Source: Tieghemiomyces parasiticus (taxonomy: Eukaryota; Kickxellomycota; Dimargaritomycetes; Dimargaritales; Dimargaritaceae). From it: 43,805 nucleotides of DNA. Both the position numbers and the translations under genes were made by a program. The stretch's first letter is position 1. Each line of letters begins with the position of its first letter. Below are positions 10,471-21,400 of this stretch, piece after piece. The notes beneath the pieces are model-generated. The model ran no database searches. It was not told where the DNA came from and saw only the letters and a list, made by a program, of their open reading frames with translations. The stretch covers positions 1 through 43,805 of the forward strand of contig JANBPT010000329.1 in the NCBI GenBank assembly GCA_027575765.1. The letters are read 5' to 3'.

Positions 10471-10809
10471 TGGCTATGATACCCCGCCCAAGATGTTCTG
10501 TGCCTTTTTTTAAGAAAAATTAAAAGCCCTTGTCATTGGCCCTTCCAATACGTTTGTGTGTGTAGGAGGAGGAGGAGGAGGAGGAGGAGGGCTATCGCTC
10601 CTTCCCAACAGGGGGTAACTTCACCGGCATCATTAAATGACCTCGACACATGCCGTTGTTTAATAGAACCGCCTTGCATCTAACGGTGCATACGCGCGGC
10701 CAATTGACCGTGGCGCGGAACAGTCCGCCAGGGAACCATAGTAAGCACTGAAGCCTAAGCTGGTTACAAGTAGATACTAACATATATATAGAGAGAGGGG
10801 GGAATGAAT
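10471..10809. other. Convergent 3' region
   Basis: Lies between two convergent genes. It contains an AT-rich stretch (10506-10527) that could serve polyadenylation, an (AGG)9 microsatellite and a TATATATAGAGAGAG tract near 10784. Confidence 0.5.
10564..10590 (+). repeat. (AGG)9 microsatellite
   Basis: Nine perfect AGG triplets, 27 nt, in the shared 3' region of two convergent genes. Confidence 0.95.
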
Positions 10810-11899
10810 CTAAACGGCACTGAACCGGCTGTCGACCTTCTCCCAGTTGACCTGCTGCAAAAAGTTACGGATGTAGGCGCGCTTGTTGAGCTTGTAATCG
10901 GGGAGGTAAGCGTGTTCCCACATGTTGATGGCCAGAAGGGGGATATGTTCGCCCGAGGCCTGGGTGGGCGAACTACCTTGGCGCACGGTCCCGGTTCCGG
11001 TGTTGACATGGTAGTTGGTCTTGTAGAAGGGTTCCAGAGGGGCGCTTGAGTACGGGTCGTCAAGTTCTGTGTTGGTGTCCACGTCGTCCGAGCGGTCGGG
11101 GGTCAGCACCGAGCCAGCGTTGAAAGTATTCATGATACGGAGGTTACCCGTCTCATCCTCCACCAGCCAGGTCCACCCGGAACCGAAAATGGCCGCCGCT
11201 TGGTTCTCAAAGTCCTCGTAAAAGCTGTCCAGGCTCTGGTACCGCGATGCTACTTTAGCCTGCAGGCGCTGGGTCATCTGGGTGCGCTGGTCGTGGAGCG
11301 AGCTGAGGTAGAACCCCATGTTCCAGGCCTGCGACGCGTTGTTGAAGATGGCCGCGTGGCGCGGCTGCTTGGAGGCCTTGCGCGCAATAGTGGCCAGGGC
11401 GAGGTTCTCGTATTCGGTACCTGGTAGGAAAACAGGGGGAGGGGTGTGGTGCGTTGGGGTTGGGAAGGTAAGGATGGGTCGAGGGGCCAAGCGTACAATA
11501 TTCGATGATGAATAAGGGGGCTTGGCGTCTAATAGTGCCTGTTTTTGAGCCGACTGCTTAGCCAAAATGGAAGCCATGTGGGTGAAGGGGCAATAGCGAA
11601 GGGCAACTTTCTCTACCAGCCGCTGCTGGAGCGAGACCCTTCACTGCCAGCAGATGATTCTTATGCCTTTAAGGGCCCCCAATCCACTTACCAGTAGTCA
11701 GGCGATTCACGTTGTTGACCAGATCGATCTGGTAGTCGCGGAGCAGGCGGGCGGCGGCCGGGGAAAAGAGCGGCTTAAGGCCTTCCTCGAGCGAAATGCC
11801 GAACTCGGGCGGGGCGTGCAGGCACCGCTTCGGGACGGCGGTGGCCAGGCGGACGGGAGCTACCCGATTGACCAGACGGGACGCGGTGAGACGCAGCAT
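10810..11899 (-). CDS. Mitoribosomal SOD-fold protein (mS42/mS43-like)
   Basis: Resembles the Fe/Mn-superoxide dismutase-like small-subunit mitoribosomal proteins (yeast Mrp1/Rsm26; mS43/mS42), which are structural rather than enzymatic. Exons 11899-11692 and 11420-10810 (271-nt intron, phase 1) give 272 aa. Residues 1-~28 are Arg-rich without acids, a presequence. SOD landmarks follow in order: IFNNASQAWNMGFY (94-107), FGSGWTWL (148-155) and LLAINMWEHAY (231-241). In active SODs the second and third motifs carry metal ligands. Here the WNH histidine is Met104, the aspartate before WEHAY is Asn235, and the first helix lacks the usual ligand His; only His239 remains. So dismutase activity is very unlikely. 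The acidic/Pro-rich insert at ~175-228 is long. Which of the two paralogues it is cannot be settled by eye. Confidence 0.86.
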
Positions 11900-12548
11900 A
11901 TCTTGTGATCGAGGAAGTGAGTGATCAACCGAAGTATATCTATTTAAAAAAAAACGAAAAGGAGGAGGAGGGGGTGAATCAGAAATCCGCAATGGGGCCG
12001 TACGTTGTGACAAGGAAGGCAGATTGGAATCGGTTATGGCCCTTCAGTAACAGTCGGTAATGGGTGCATGAGACTTTGGAGAGCAGAGTAAGCCGGAGGT
12101 CGCCAGGCAGTTGGTACCGTCACCCAGATCCGATCAACTCTATTGGAGCTCACCTGGGCTTCACCACGGTGGTTAGATTCGCTTCAGATCCCGTCGACGA
12201 ATCTTTTGCCCGACTTGTGCACCAGATCCCATTGTTAGTCCATGTGGCGGAAAATATTATGGGGGCTGCGATGAATTTCTGAGGTCAACGGTCCCATCAA
12301 TGCCCCAAGTTAGCTAACCCCCTTCCCTGGATATTAAGGGACGTGCGATATCCAGGGATCCTCGGTATGACATTATGGATAGGAATTTATTGGTACCAGT
12401 CGCGGATAAGAACATTTAAGGTCCAGGCCAATTGCTCACCGCCCCTCGGGCAAAGAGGCTCAAGGCCCCAAGTCGCCGTCTTTTCGCGCAAGTTACGTTG
12501 TAGGTACTCGCACAGTGGCGTGGCCAAGTGATCATGAGTGTTCGATAG
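11900..12548. other. Intergenic region
   Basis: Upstream of the mitoribosomal gene; no clear TATA box. Holds a perfect 11-bp inverted repeat at 12324-12358. The part from about 12470 may be further decayed tail of the dehydrogenase pseudogene on the minus strand. Confidence 0.4.
12324..12358. repeat. Perfect 11-bp inverted repeat, 13-nt loop
   Basis: Arms TCCCTGGATAT and ATATCCAGGGA around a 13-nt loop in non-coding DNA. Confidence 0.6.
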
Positions 12549-13966
12549 CTAGCGACGGTAGGGCACGGGGGTCGGTTCGTCACCATACCTGAATAGATGG
12601 TTTTGGTACGGCTCCTTGGCAATAACCGGCAACGTGGCAACGTATAGAGTCATCAAGGTACTAGCCAATTTCCATGGCGCTCGCCAAGAAGTAGTGCAGA
12701 ATACAGATAAAAGTGCTTCCCAAGAATCCTCACTCCAACTTGGCTGATTGCTCAGCCTGGTTGGCAATGAACCCGGGCAAGCTGGAGTTGTCGTAGAGGG
12801 CGCGGTTTTCACCCGCTTGGTGATTATAGATCCGGCTCACCAGGTGACACGCCAGTTTAGCCTGGTGGTAGGCTTTAACCCCCACCCCCCAGATAGGACG
12901 CCCGGTTGCTGATATGATCAAACTAAATACCCTCCGGAGAGGTAACGTTGAGGTTGCCACCACCCTGCATAAGGATTTGGACGTCCCACATGGCGAGAAA
13001 CCATGGGAGCAGCTTCTGGGTGAAGCAGAAGTGACCCACCACGTTGACTCCAAACTGGCCCTCGAGTCCGCTGGCAGGTTTCAAGGTAGTGAAAGTCCAT
13101 CTGGGCCGCGTTGTTAATCCTTAGAGTTGGAAAAGTAGTGTGTTAGGTAGAGCCTTTAATTGAATTTTGCTCACCTAGAGGGGGGGCGACGTGGCCAAAC
13201 GGTTGCAAGATGTAGTGAGCTAGAAGACGGGTGATAATGGAGGGCACGGGACACCGTGAAGCTAAGTGAGAGTAAGATAATAAAACCATTTGAATACTGA
13301 AGAGAGAGGAAAATAGGTCGGGGTCCTCCTCGGTCCCTTTTCTAGGTCCTCCGGGGGGTGTTGTAATCTATCATGGCCTAATAGGCCTGGTAACCGGTGA
13401 GTCACAACGGTTAGGAACCGGGGGTGACCTTCAAGAGGTCGGTTCCTTGGGACCGCCTCCTGAGTCCCATTGCTACAAACGCCACAGTAGAGGAGGAATG
13501 GAGGGAAGGGGGGTGGGGAATCCCACGGTGAAGACAGTGCACGGATTGAAACATAGAAAAGTAAGTAAGTATCTTTCTAAATGTGCAATTTTCAATGCAG
13601 CTGAGGGTCTCCGGTTGAATTATAGATACCAGGTATTTTAAGCCAACCTTTGTAGCGGCCAGGTTTTAACACAACATACAATTCATGGAGAGGTCAGCCG
13701 TGTGCCAGAAAGGCCTGACTGGCGTCGTAGACGGACTTTAGGCTGCTGAGGTCCTGGAGTAAACATTTGACCTTGAAGTTGCTGGTCTCGTCCTGGATAT
13801 GTTGCACGGCAGCTGTACTACTCGCATCTGTGCGGACCGACAGGAAGAGGTGGACGTTTCGCCGGGCCAGCTCGATGCAGGTGGCCATATAAAGCCCGTG
13901 GGTTCCACTAATCAGGAGCACACGCCTGCTGGTCAAGTCAGGAATCCTATTGAACGTGAACACCAT
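12549..13966 (-). pseudogene. Decayed short-chain dehydrogenase/reductase
   Basis: Remains of an SDR of the retinol-dehydrogenase/WWOX-like type, which would use NAD(P)H on alcohol or carbonyl substrates. The N-terminal part (13966-13694) reads RRVLLISGTHGLYMAT where a TGxxxGIG cofactor loop is expected, then ELARRNVHLFLSVRT and LLQDLSSLKSV, a strong family match, but stops at a TGA. About 600 nt later (13110 downward) INNAAQMDFHYLET matches the NNAG motif. A frame change is then needed to read LEGQFGVNVVGHFCFTQKLLP, followed by a stop, and another frame gives AYHQAKLACHLVSRIY (the YxxxK catalytic region). The C-terminal MTLYVATLP and RYGDEPTPVP region lies at 12672-12549. Motif order is collinear, so this is one ancestral gene broken by frameshifts, stops and a degraded cofactor loop. 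Confidence 0.75.
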
Positions 13967-14972
13967 GGTAAAGTGAGTGACATGGTTGCGGGAGGAGTGA
14001 GTAGGTGCAAAATTGAGCAAACAAGCGTTCACACGATATATATATATAGAGAGAGAGAAAGTGTATGTGCGTGTGTATGTAAAGAAAAAATACAAACAGG
14101 AGAGAATACGAATACATTTATGCCAAACGTCAAGTACAATCAAGGAAGCGAGAGGTGGTTCCCCTGTAGAATAAGGTCGCTTCACCTGTGTAGATAGATC
14201 AGTGATTCGTAGTGGCCGTAGAGCTCTCAATGATGAAAAGAAGGCGAGGAGTCGCTGTCGCAGTTCCTCACCTCAATGATACAAGGGACGACAAGGCCAT
14301 CCAGCCAGTGTAAGGGGTTGTAAGCCAATTGGAGGATCGAATCACCGCCGCTACCCCTTCCATATTCGGCACCCCGCCATCATTAAAAGTGGCATTAGTA
14401 AAATGGTATCGCCGCAGCAGATTCGGTGAAGCATAAACATCAAAATGCGAATGACCCTGTCACTTTTAAGCTACCACTGGTGAGATGAGTATTGTCATTA
14501 GTGCGGGTGTTTCCAAACACGGCGCCACTTTGCAAAACTAGACAGTTGTCTTAAGGACTCATGGAACCCCCGCTCGGTTAGCATTATCCAAGATATTGGG
14601 TTTTTGTAGGGTTATATTACCAATTAGGAAGGAAAAAACAAGTCGCCGGCCGTGGTAGAGTAGTGATCACCAGGGAGGTGAAGCAAAGCTACCGCATGGT
14701 AAGCCGGGAGACGGCCACTCGGCTCAGCTATATAGCGCGAGTGGTAAAAGGGGAGCGGGGTAGGTGAAGGTTAACAACAAAAAATCAAAGAAAACTGTGA
14801 ATAACAGGATACCGTGCGCATACCACATAGTACACATGGATACCAAGGGCATGGGTCGGAAAAAAAAGGAGAGGAGGAAGGATAACGCGCGAGTAACAGG
14901 TAAGGTGGGGGAGCAAACCTGACAGCATTATAAGGTGCCGGGATCAAGGGCAAGGAAGTCTCCGCGATTCAG
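13967..14972. other. Intergenic region
   Basis: Non-coding. Contains an (AT)n(AG)n microsatellite at 14036-14059 and the presumed 3' UTR of the chitin-binding gene (14770-14972, minus strand). No further gene seen. Confidence 0.5.
14036..14059 (+). repeat. (AT)n(AG)n compound microsatellite
   Basis: An alternating AT run passes into a GA run. A similar TATATATAGAGAGAG tract occurs at about 10784. Confidence 0.9.
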
Positions 14973-16101
14973 TTAACAGAGGGCCCGAATGATAGTGCAC
15001 CAGCCCCATTTGCTGCAGCACAAACCCGTCGGGCAGACCAGCTTCGGGCCGCAAGTACCGTTGGTCGAGGTCGGAAAGGGGCCGTCGGGGTTGGAAGTGG
15101 ACGAGCTACCACCACCACCGCTGCTGCTGCTGGGACCGCCACCGCTGCTGCTACTGCTGGGACCGCCGCCACTGCTGCTGCTGCTGCTGGGACCGCCACC
15201 GCTGCTGCTGCTACTGGGACCGCCACCGCCGCTGCTGCTGCTGTTACCACCGCTTCCACCGGTGCACGGACCGTTCTGACAACCGGCGCCGCAGAAGGCC
15301 GCCCCGGTGCCGCAGAAACCGAACTTCGAGCAGCAGTTACCGGCCGGACAGCCCATGTTGGGACCGCAGGAACCGTCGGTCGAGGTCTGGGTAGGGCCGG
15401 TGGGATTAACGGTCGACGAACCGCCGCCGCCGCCGCTGCTGCTGTTACCACCGCTTCCGCCAGTGCACGGACCGTTCTGGCAGCCGGCGCCGCAGAAGGC
15501 CGCCCCGGTGCCGCAGAAACCGAACTTCGAGCAGCAGTTACCGGCCGGACAGCCCATGTTGGGACCGCAGGAACCGTCGGTCGAAGTCTGGGTAGGGCCT
15601 GTGGGATTAACGGTCGACGAACCGCCGCCGCCGCTGCTGCTGTTACCACCGCTTCCACCGGTGCACGGACCGTTCTGACAACCGGCACCACAGAAGGCTG
15701 CGCCTGTACCACAGTAGCCCCACTTGCTGCAGCAATTGTTGCCCGGGCAGATGATACCCGAACCGCATGAGCCGTCGGTCGAGACCACAGGGAGCGAGAG
15801 GCCTGGTTACCACGGTAGGCGGGTAAAATGCATGGAGAAGAGGGATAAGATTTATCGGTTAGTATGTGTTATCGCATGTAGCGTAGCTGACAGCTCTGCC
15901 TCAAATTCAATAGCGAGCAGCCTAATGACTCTAAGAGCGAGATGGCTGTCTAATCAAAGCCCAAAAGACGGCCGAATGAGAGGAGTGAGATAGCTGCGGA
16001 CAAGTCCACTTACGTTTCTGGTGACCGTCCGTCGCGGTGCGTGCCACGGGGATGGCCAGCAGGAGGAGGGCCAGGGACCCAACGATGGTGTACCGCATCA
16101 T
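14973..16101 (-). CDS. Secreted chitin-binding protein, four hevein/CBM18 modules
   Basis: Exons 16101-16014 and 15802-14973 (211-nt intron, phase 1) give 305 aa. Residues 1-~23 (MMRYTIVGSLALLLLAIPVA) form a signal peptide. Four type-1 chitin-binding modules follow, each with the DGSCG-x-CP-x-NCCSKxGxCGTGAAFCG pattern: a Cys-rich fold with Ser and aromatic residues that bind N-acetylglucosamine. Modules 2 and 3 are almost identical. Between modules are Ser/Gly/Pro linkers, very long before module 4 (repeated SSSSSGGGP units). Module 4 ends at SKWGWC followed by seven residues ending in Cys, so it lacks the final loop. There is no catalytic domain, so the role is chitin binding: cell-wall coating, protection from chitinases, or adhesion. 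The first of two adjacent ATGs was chosen. A TATA box lies ~180 nt upstream. Confidence 0.93.
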
Positions 16102-16281
16102 GGTTAGAATACGAGGTTAAGAGGGAAGCTGGATGAAGGGGAAGGATTAGGAGTTGGAGAATTAATGATCACAAGGGGCCGGATCGGGACGCTGAACAGG
16201 ATTAGATGGCTTAAGTTGGGAGCTGTTGGAGGGGAAAGTGGTGTGATTTGATGGTGGTTGAACGGTGGGCCGTGGTGACCC

Positions 16282-16288
16282 TTATATA
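16282..16288 (-). promoter_or_regulatory. TATA box of the chitin-binding gene
   Basis: TATATAAG on the minus strand about 180 nt before the start codon. The core TATATA is symmetric, so it might also serve the plus strand, where an ATG lies at 16321. Confidence 0.65.
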
Positions 16289-19200
16289 CTTGGATCGTCA
16301 GGGAATTCCCTGGGCAAAGAATGCCGTCACGTGCTAGATTGTTATCGCGACCACCCCCCGCCTCCGCTTCGCCCCCAATGCCGATACCCGCGACGGACCT
16401 GTCCGGGCTCTACCGCTACCCAACGTCCGCCGTTCAGTACCCTCGTCTGTACATGTCTATCCACCTGTTTTGTGCCTTCTTCCTTCCTTCCCCCACAATA
16501 GGACTCGTCCGGCTCCACCGGCCCGAATTCAACTCCGCCTTAATCAACACGTTCACTGGTCCCACGCCGACTAAGAATAGAATTCCCGCTATCCCTCTCC
16601 TTCGTTTCGATGTAGCCACCGCCAACGACTAATTTCAGGCGCTGACAATGAAATTTTGGAAAACCGCAAGTAAACAACCAGGGCCAGGTGAGACCCTTCC
16701 CCCACTTCTCACCCACCAATTTTGTTGGGAGTCCGCAACCGCTGGATAACGGCGATGGGGGGGAGGGTCGAAATGGGGGTCCAGCAGGTCAATTTCAGAG
16801 CCCCATCACGTTAACTTTAGCCGCGCCAAATTACGATTTAAAAAAGGTACTTGGGAATTGATGGTTTCGGATACTCATTGGTTTCCGCGCGTGAGTCCGT
16901 ATGGTATAATCCTCACAACCACTTTGCGAGGCTGACTGCCATCAATCCAGATGTTCAATTTGTGAACCGCGGAGATGCAAGTGAGCCGGTAAAGCTCCAT
17001 TCATGTCCCGACCTACAGGATCGGCACCATGGCGACGATGGTTAAGAGTTGGTATTAAGCCACTAGGTACTGGCTTATGTGGTCACTCGATTGGGCATGC
17101 ACACACATAGGCATGATCAGCAGCCTGCTAGTCCAAAATTAGGCCCTGACACTGTCAGCCAGTATCATGCAGCTGCGGGTTGGTGTGAGAATATTGTTAT
17201 CGTATAAGCCTAATACGAAAGAAACCACAGCTTATAGTACCAAAATTGGTAAATATTGAGCTAAGCTATTGGCATGTAGGTGGACAGGTCGGGAAAAGAA
17301 AAAAAAACTGTTCTTTAAATGGGTCAGCGAAAGGGCGAGGACAGCAACTCTGTTGACTCGTACCCAAAATTAACATAAGTCCGATGATTCAATATCTCAT
17401 CTATTCGGTTCATCAATTCATTCTACCCAGCCTCGCGAAATGATTGATTGGGGTTCGGTAAGCTACCTAGGAATCCCACTCTAAAATTAGACCCGTATGA
17501 TCTCGGTCACTGGCACCACCGTTTCGTCGCCTTCCCATCACATGGACTGGCCACGGCGTCTTGCTTTATTATTTTGCAAGGTAAAGGTGGGAACCACCCT
17601 TACTTGACTTGGGGCGGAGGCCGACCTGGAAGTGTTTCTACCTTTCTTCGGTCACATCCCTTGTTCCCCTTCCCCAACAGCCATATTTTTAGATTGAGTG
17701 GCTGGCACTCAATTCGCTCGTGGGCAGGGCTCACTGATGTCCATGTTTGAAGAACAAGAAGAATCTGTTCCTCACCTGACGCACCATGCTCTAATTGAGT
17801 CAGCAGACTGTGGTGGCTTCGCTCAATAAGAACTTATCGGCCAGCCTTCAAGACGAAGGTTTCCATTAGGATGGTGGTGGGTCGCACCCATGGATTCTAC
17901 CATGATGGATACCAGCGTCGCAAGGTTAGATTTGGCGGATGAGTCAGGAAAGTCAGAACAAGGAAAATGGTAACTTCACTTTCGACACTCCCAGGGGAGG
18001 AAGCGCCTGATTGCTGACCGCGTATCAAGGTCGTGGAGAGGTATTGGCGGCGCGGAGTACGGCCCCGTGTATCCAAATATAGGTGACGCGTGGGAACGTC
18101 ACGAAAAACGTAAATAAGAGGCAGGAAAGGGGTGTGCGGTCGGGAGAGCAGTCACCATGACCAAACCATTGTTCACCCCATTAGGCCGGGCCCAGTTTGG
18201 TAACGATAGGGCGTGGAACGCAAACCCGACCATTGCTTGGGGAGGGGAATGCCGAGCAGAACCGGATGACGAGCGTCAATGCCATGGCAGGAAGCCCTAC
18301 CCCCTTCCTGGTGATCTAATCTCCATGAAACGTTTGGACCGATATGCCCTAACCCGACATTCCCACTAAGGAACTGGACACAGAGCCGCAAACGTACCGG
18401 CAATGCTGTGATGTTTACTAAATATAGGCCTGTCATGGGAACCTGTTTGCCCGCAGGCTGCACCGTTCGAGGAAGTAGTGTACTGGCTCATCACACTGCG
18501 AAACGTTGTAAGGCCGGCTGGCTAACGAATTGGCGGCTGTGAAGAGTGCGCGCTAGGAACAGTCAGGGACCGGGGCACCTTTTAACCATTCGTTGATTGG
18601 GCTCTTCCAGGCCACTTACACCTGGCGGAGTAATCACTCTCCCACCCGTGCCAAGCTTGGCTCGCCAGCCAGGTTTGGCCTTTGCTACAGCACTTTGCTC
18701 GTTTGTGGACCTTTACCAAGCATGACTTTTAAACACAGTTTGGACTGACTCGTCTACATGCAAGTTTAGGACGCTCAATACCACTCTGATTTAAAATCGC
18801 TAGGAGGTTGCGTCCAATTGTGGACATTGGGTGAGGACTACATTTCAATGCATACTTGTTAAAGTCAACAAGTGGAGTAAATATCCGTGATTAAGGGCAA
18901 AGAGACTATCAAAGGGTAGTATATAGGGGCTACACAAGAGACATAGCAGAGGAGAATTAGGGGCGCTCTCCTATGTTATTAGGCGCGATCCTGAACACTG
19001 TAGTACGAGCAAACTTTCGGAAGAGACTCATCCAAAGGTCATGTTTCGCTAGATTGGTTACACTCTTTCTCTTCCAATCGGCCACCACGGTGGCGTATCG
19101 ACCATGCGCACGGCGCCGCCAAGAAGCCTTCCCAAGCGGCAGTTTCTGGTGGACCTTAAGGTCACAAATACCAATTCCTCTGGTAATATAATATACCTAT

Positions 19201-20723
19201 AAACCCACCATATCGGTTAATGGCACTAGGCCCTTGGTGGCAGTGCGTTCCCTAATGTGGCTTCCGCTTTGATAACGCCGAAAATTAAATAACATAGAGC
19301 GAACACGGCTCGTGTCTGTTCAGCTTTAGCTACCCCCGCGGTCTACAGATAACAAATTCTTCAGGGTGTGCATGTCTATAATGGAAAGTGGTCGCCTAAA
19401 CTAGCGACTAAGGGCTACCCCATTAGACCTAGTTACAGCGCTATCTTAGTCATTCTACTAGCAAGCCGGTGGAAGGTGTCAAGTCGCAGCGTTGGGCAGC
19501 AGCTTCAACCAGAAACAGACCAATAGAGACGGTAGTTCCTTGACGATCAATTACTTTTTATACGCTTTATTTAATTTCATCACCGATTGGGAACCATCCT
19601 ACCCAAGGGATACATCTAACCAATGGTGATCTTTGCTATGGTAGATTGAAATACCTTCCCAATGTTCATCCGATTGGACCATTGATTGATGCCGCATCCA
19701 CGCCTCCGCGCACCCCATGCCCCAATGCTTGATCCTGATTAATGATGGCCTACCTATTTGGTAGTCTGCATTATCCAGGCTTCACGCTTTTATCCTTATC
19801 TATTATCCTCCCTTTCTTTACCCACTTTCCATCTATCCTTTCCGATAGGCGTTCAATCTTTCTGGTCTTTAAACATCGCTTCCATCCCAGGCGCCGCCGC
19901 CTCCTATGCTTCTAGGACCTTCTCTTTTCTCTACCCTTGCCCTGGTGGCTACCTAGCCGCCCTTCTATTCATGCCGGCGCCCGGTCCCGCCATGGCCTGT
20001 CGTCCTGGATTCCCCTAGTCCAGGCTGGCTAGTTACTTGATTGATGCTGACCATCATTCAAGTATAAAAGACCTAACAGTCGCCACTAAATAAACGACAG
20101 TTAACATCCAAAATAACGATCCCCAACCCCCGTTCGAAGCTTTAAAAGCTTGTTCAGCAGTTTAGTACGACTTACGCCTACCGCAGGGGGTTTGAACAGT
20201 AGACATGATGGATGGTTAAAAGGGCAAGGCGTGAAGTTAAAAATGATGCAATCCTGGAGTGGTTTATACCAATCGATTTGCCATCGTTGACTCTCCTAGA
20301 TTTTATTTGATACACTGCAATCTGAGACCTCCAGCTTAAAATTTGCAAAAGATTTTGTGACACCCATATGTACGAAGGTTAGGAATTCGCTCAACCGCGG
20401 TGGATATAGGTATTGTCGGTATAACGGCGTGGCTGTGAACTATATTGGTCCGCTATCGCCAGGCCACATTATCAGCCATGAATCCTCCTACTGATTCCTA
20501 CTCCATACGGCACATTCAATTGTGTGCGAAGCAGGGCGCCAAAAAAATAAAACATACTGCCACTGGAAGACGATGGGGGCGCGGAGGTGCGATGATGGAT
20601 ACTGCGCTTCACTGGCACGGCCGGGACCCCGGTATCTTTGTCATACCAAAGCGGCCAGGGGGGGCGGATGGATGAAAAATAATATCTCATCTAGGCTTCC
20701 TCCTCCCCTAGCTTGAGGTGGTA

Positions 20724-20759
20724 TCACGAAAGGGGAAGTAAAACTTCGCCCTTTCGTGA
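20724..20759. repeat. Long near-perfect hairpin (16 bp, one bulge)
   Basis: Outer arms TCACGAAAGGG and CCCTTTCGTGA pair perfectly (11 bp). Inner GAAGT and ACTTC add 5 bp around an AAA loop, with one unpaired G on the 3' side. It is the strongest foldback I noticed in the deserts. It could be a small structured RNA, a miniature inverted-repeat remnant or chance. Confidence 0.6.
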
Positions 20760-21400
20760 ATCATCGAATTAGTGCACCGGCGGGTTTAGGTTTTCAACGG
20801 AGAACACCTGTAAAGCTCCAGCGAACGTCAACGCCTCCCGGCCTTCATTGACATCAGCAGCGTTAAGCCCGTTGCAGATGGACATAGGGCTCCTGGTGGG
20901 CGAGTTCTCCTCGCACCTCTCGTTTACAGAGCGACGGACGGCGCATCTGGGCGCTATCGGTATGGAAACAGCATTCCTAATCAGGTAAAACCGTATGGCT
21001 GGTGAGCATACAAAGGGATAGTCGTCAGAAACATTTAATGATACGTGCGAGACAGTAATTATTTAAAGCATGACGACGAGACGAATAGACCCGGACGGTT
21101 ACGTTTGGCAGGTAGAGGCCCCATCTTGCCTCTACGTTGAGTATAAGTGCTCTGGTCTGTGTTGCAAAGTTTATTCAGTGAGCATTGCTATTCAGAGGTC
21201 CCTGTCCTCTACGTGTCATGTTCAACCTGAGGTTACGTGCCCGTCCCTTGGAAAGGAATGACTCCGCTAACCGCCAATGTGCGTCTAGCGTCCATCTACG
21301 GAACTGTAGGCATCATCTAGATTAACGACATGCCGCGTCGGGAGGACCCTAAGCAGCTAGACATTTCAGACAGCCGGTCAAGTCATCGATTAGACATTTC

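Larger units (their letters stand above)
16102..21400. other. 5.3-kb gene desert
   Basis: Apart from the promoter of the chitin-binding gene, I see no supported gene on either strand. Open frames are short and show no family motifs, signal sequences or joined splice pairs. Notable items: an AGGGAATTCCCT palindrome (16300-16311), a CACGTG box (16327), a TATATAGG (18919) and a TATAAAAG (20063) with no convincing ORF after them, and a long hairpin at 20724-20759. Confidence 0.5.

Noticed and set aside
14969..15712. Overlapping long open frames (minus 247 codons; plus 14989-15279 and 15307-15678) inside the chitin-binding gene
   Set aside because: Caused by repetitive GC-rich codons; only the frame with ordered Cys motifs and a signal-peptide exon makes sense.
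16321..16632. 103-codon plus-strand frame starting 33 nt after the symmetric TATATA of the chitin-binding gene
   Set aside because: Pro/Ser-rich with no features; the spacing would leave almost no leader, and the minus-strand gene explains the TATA box.
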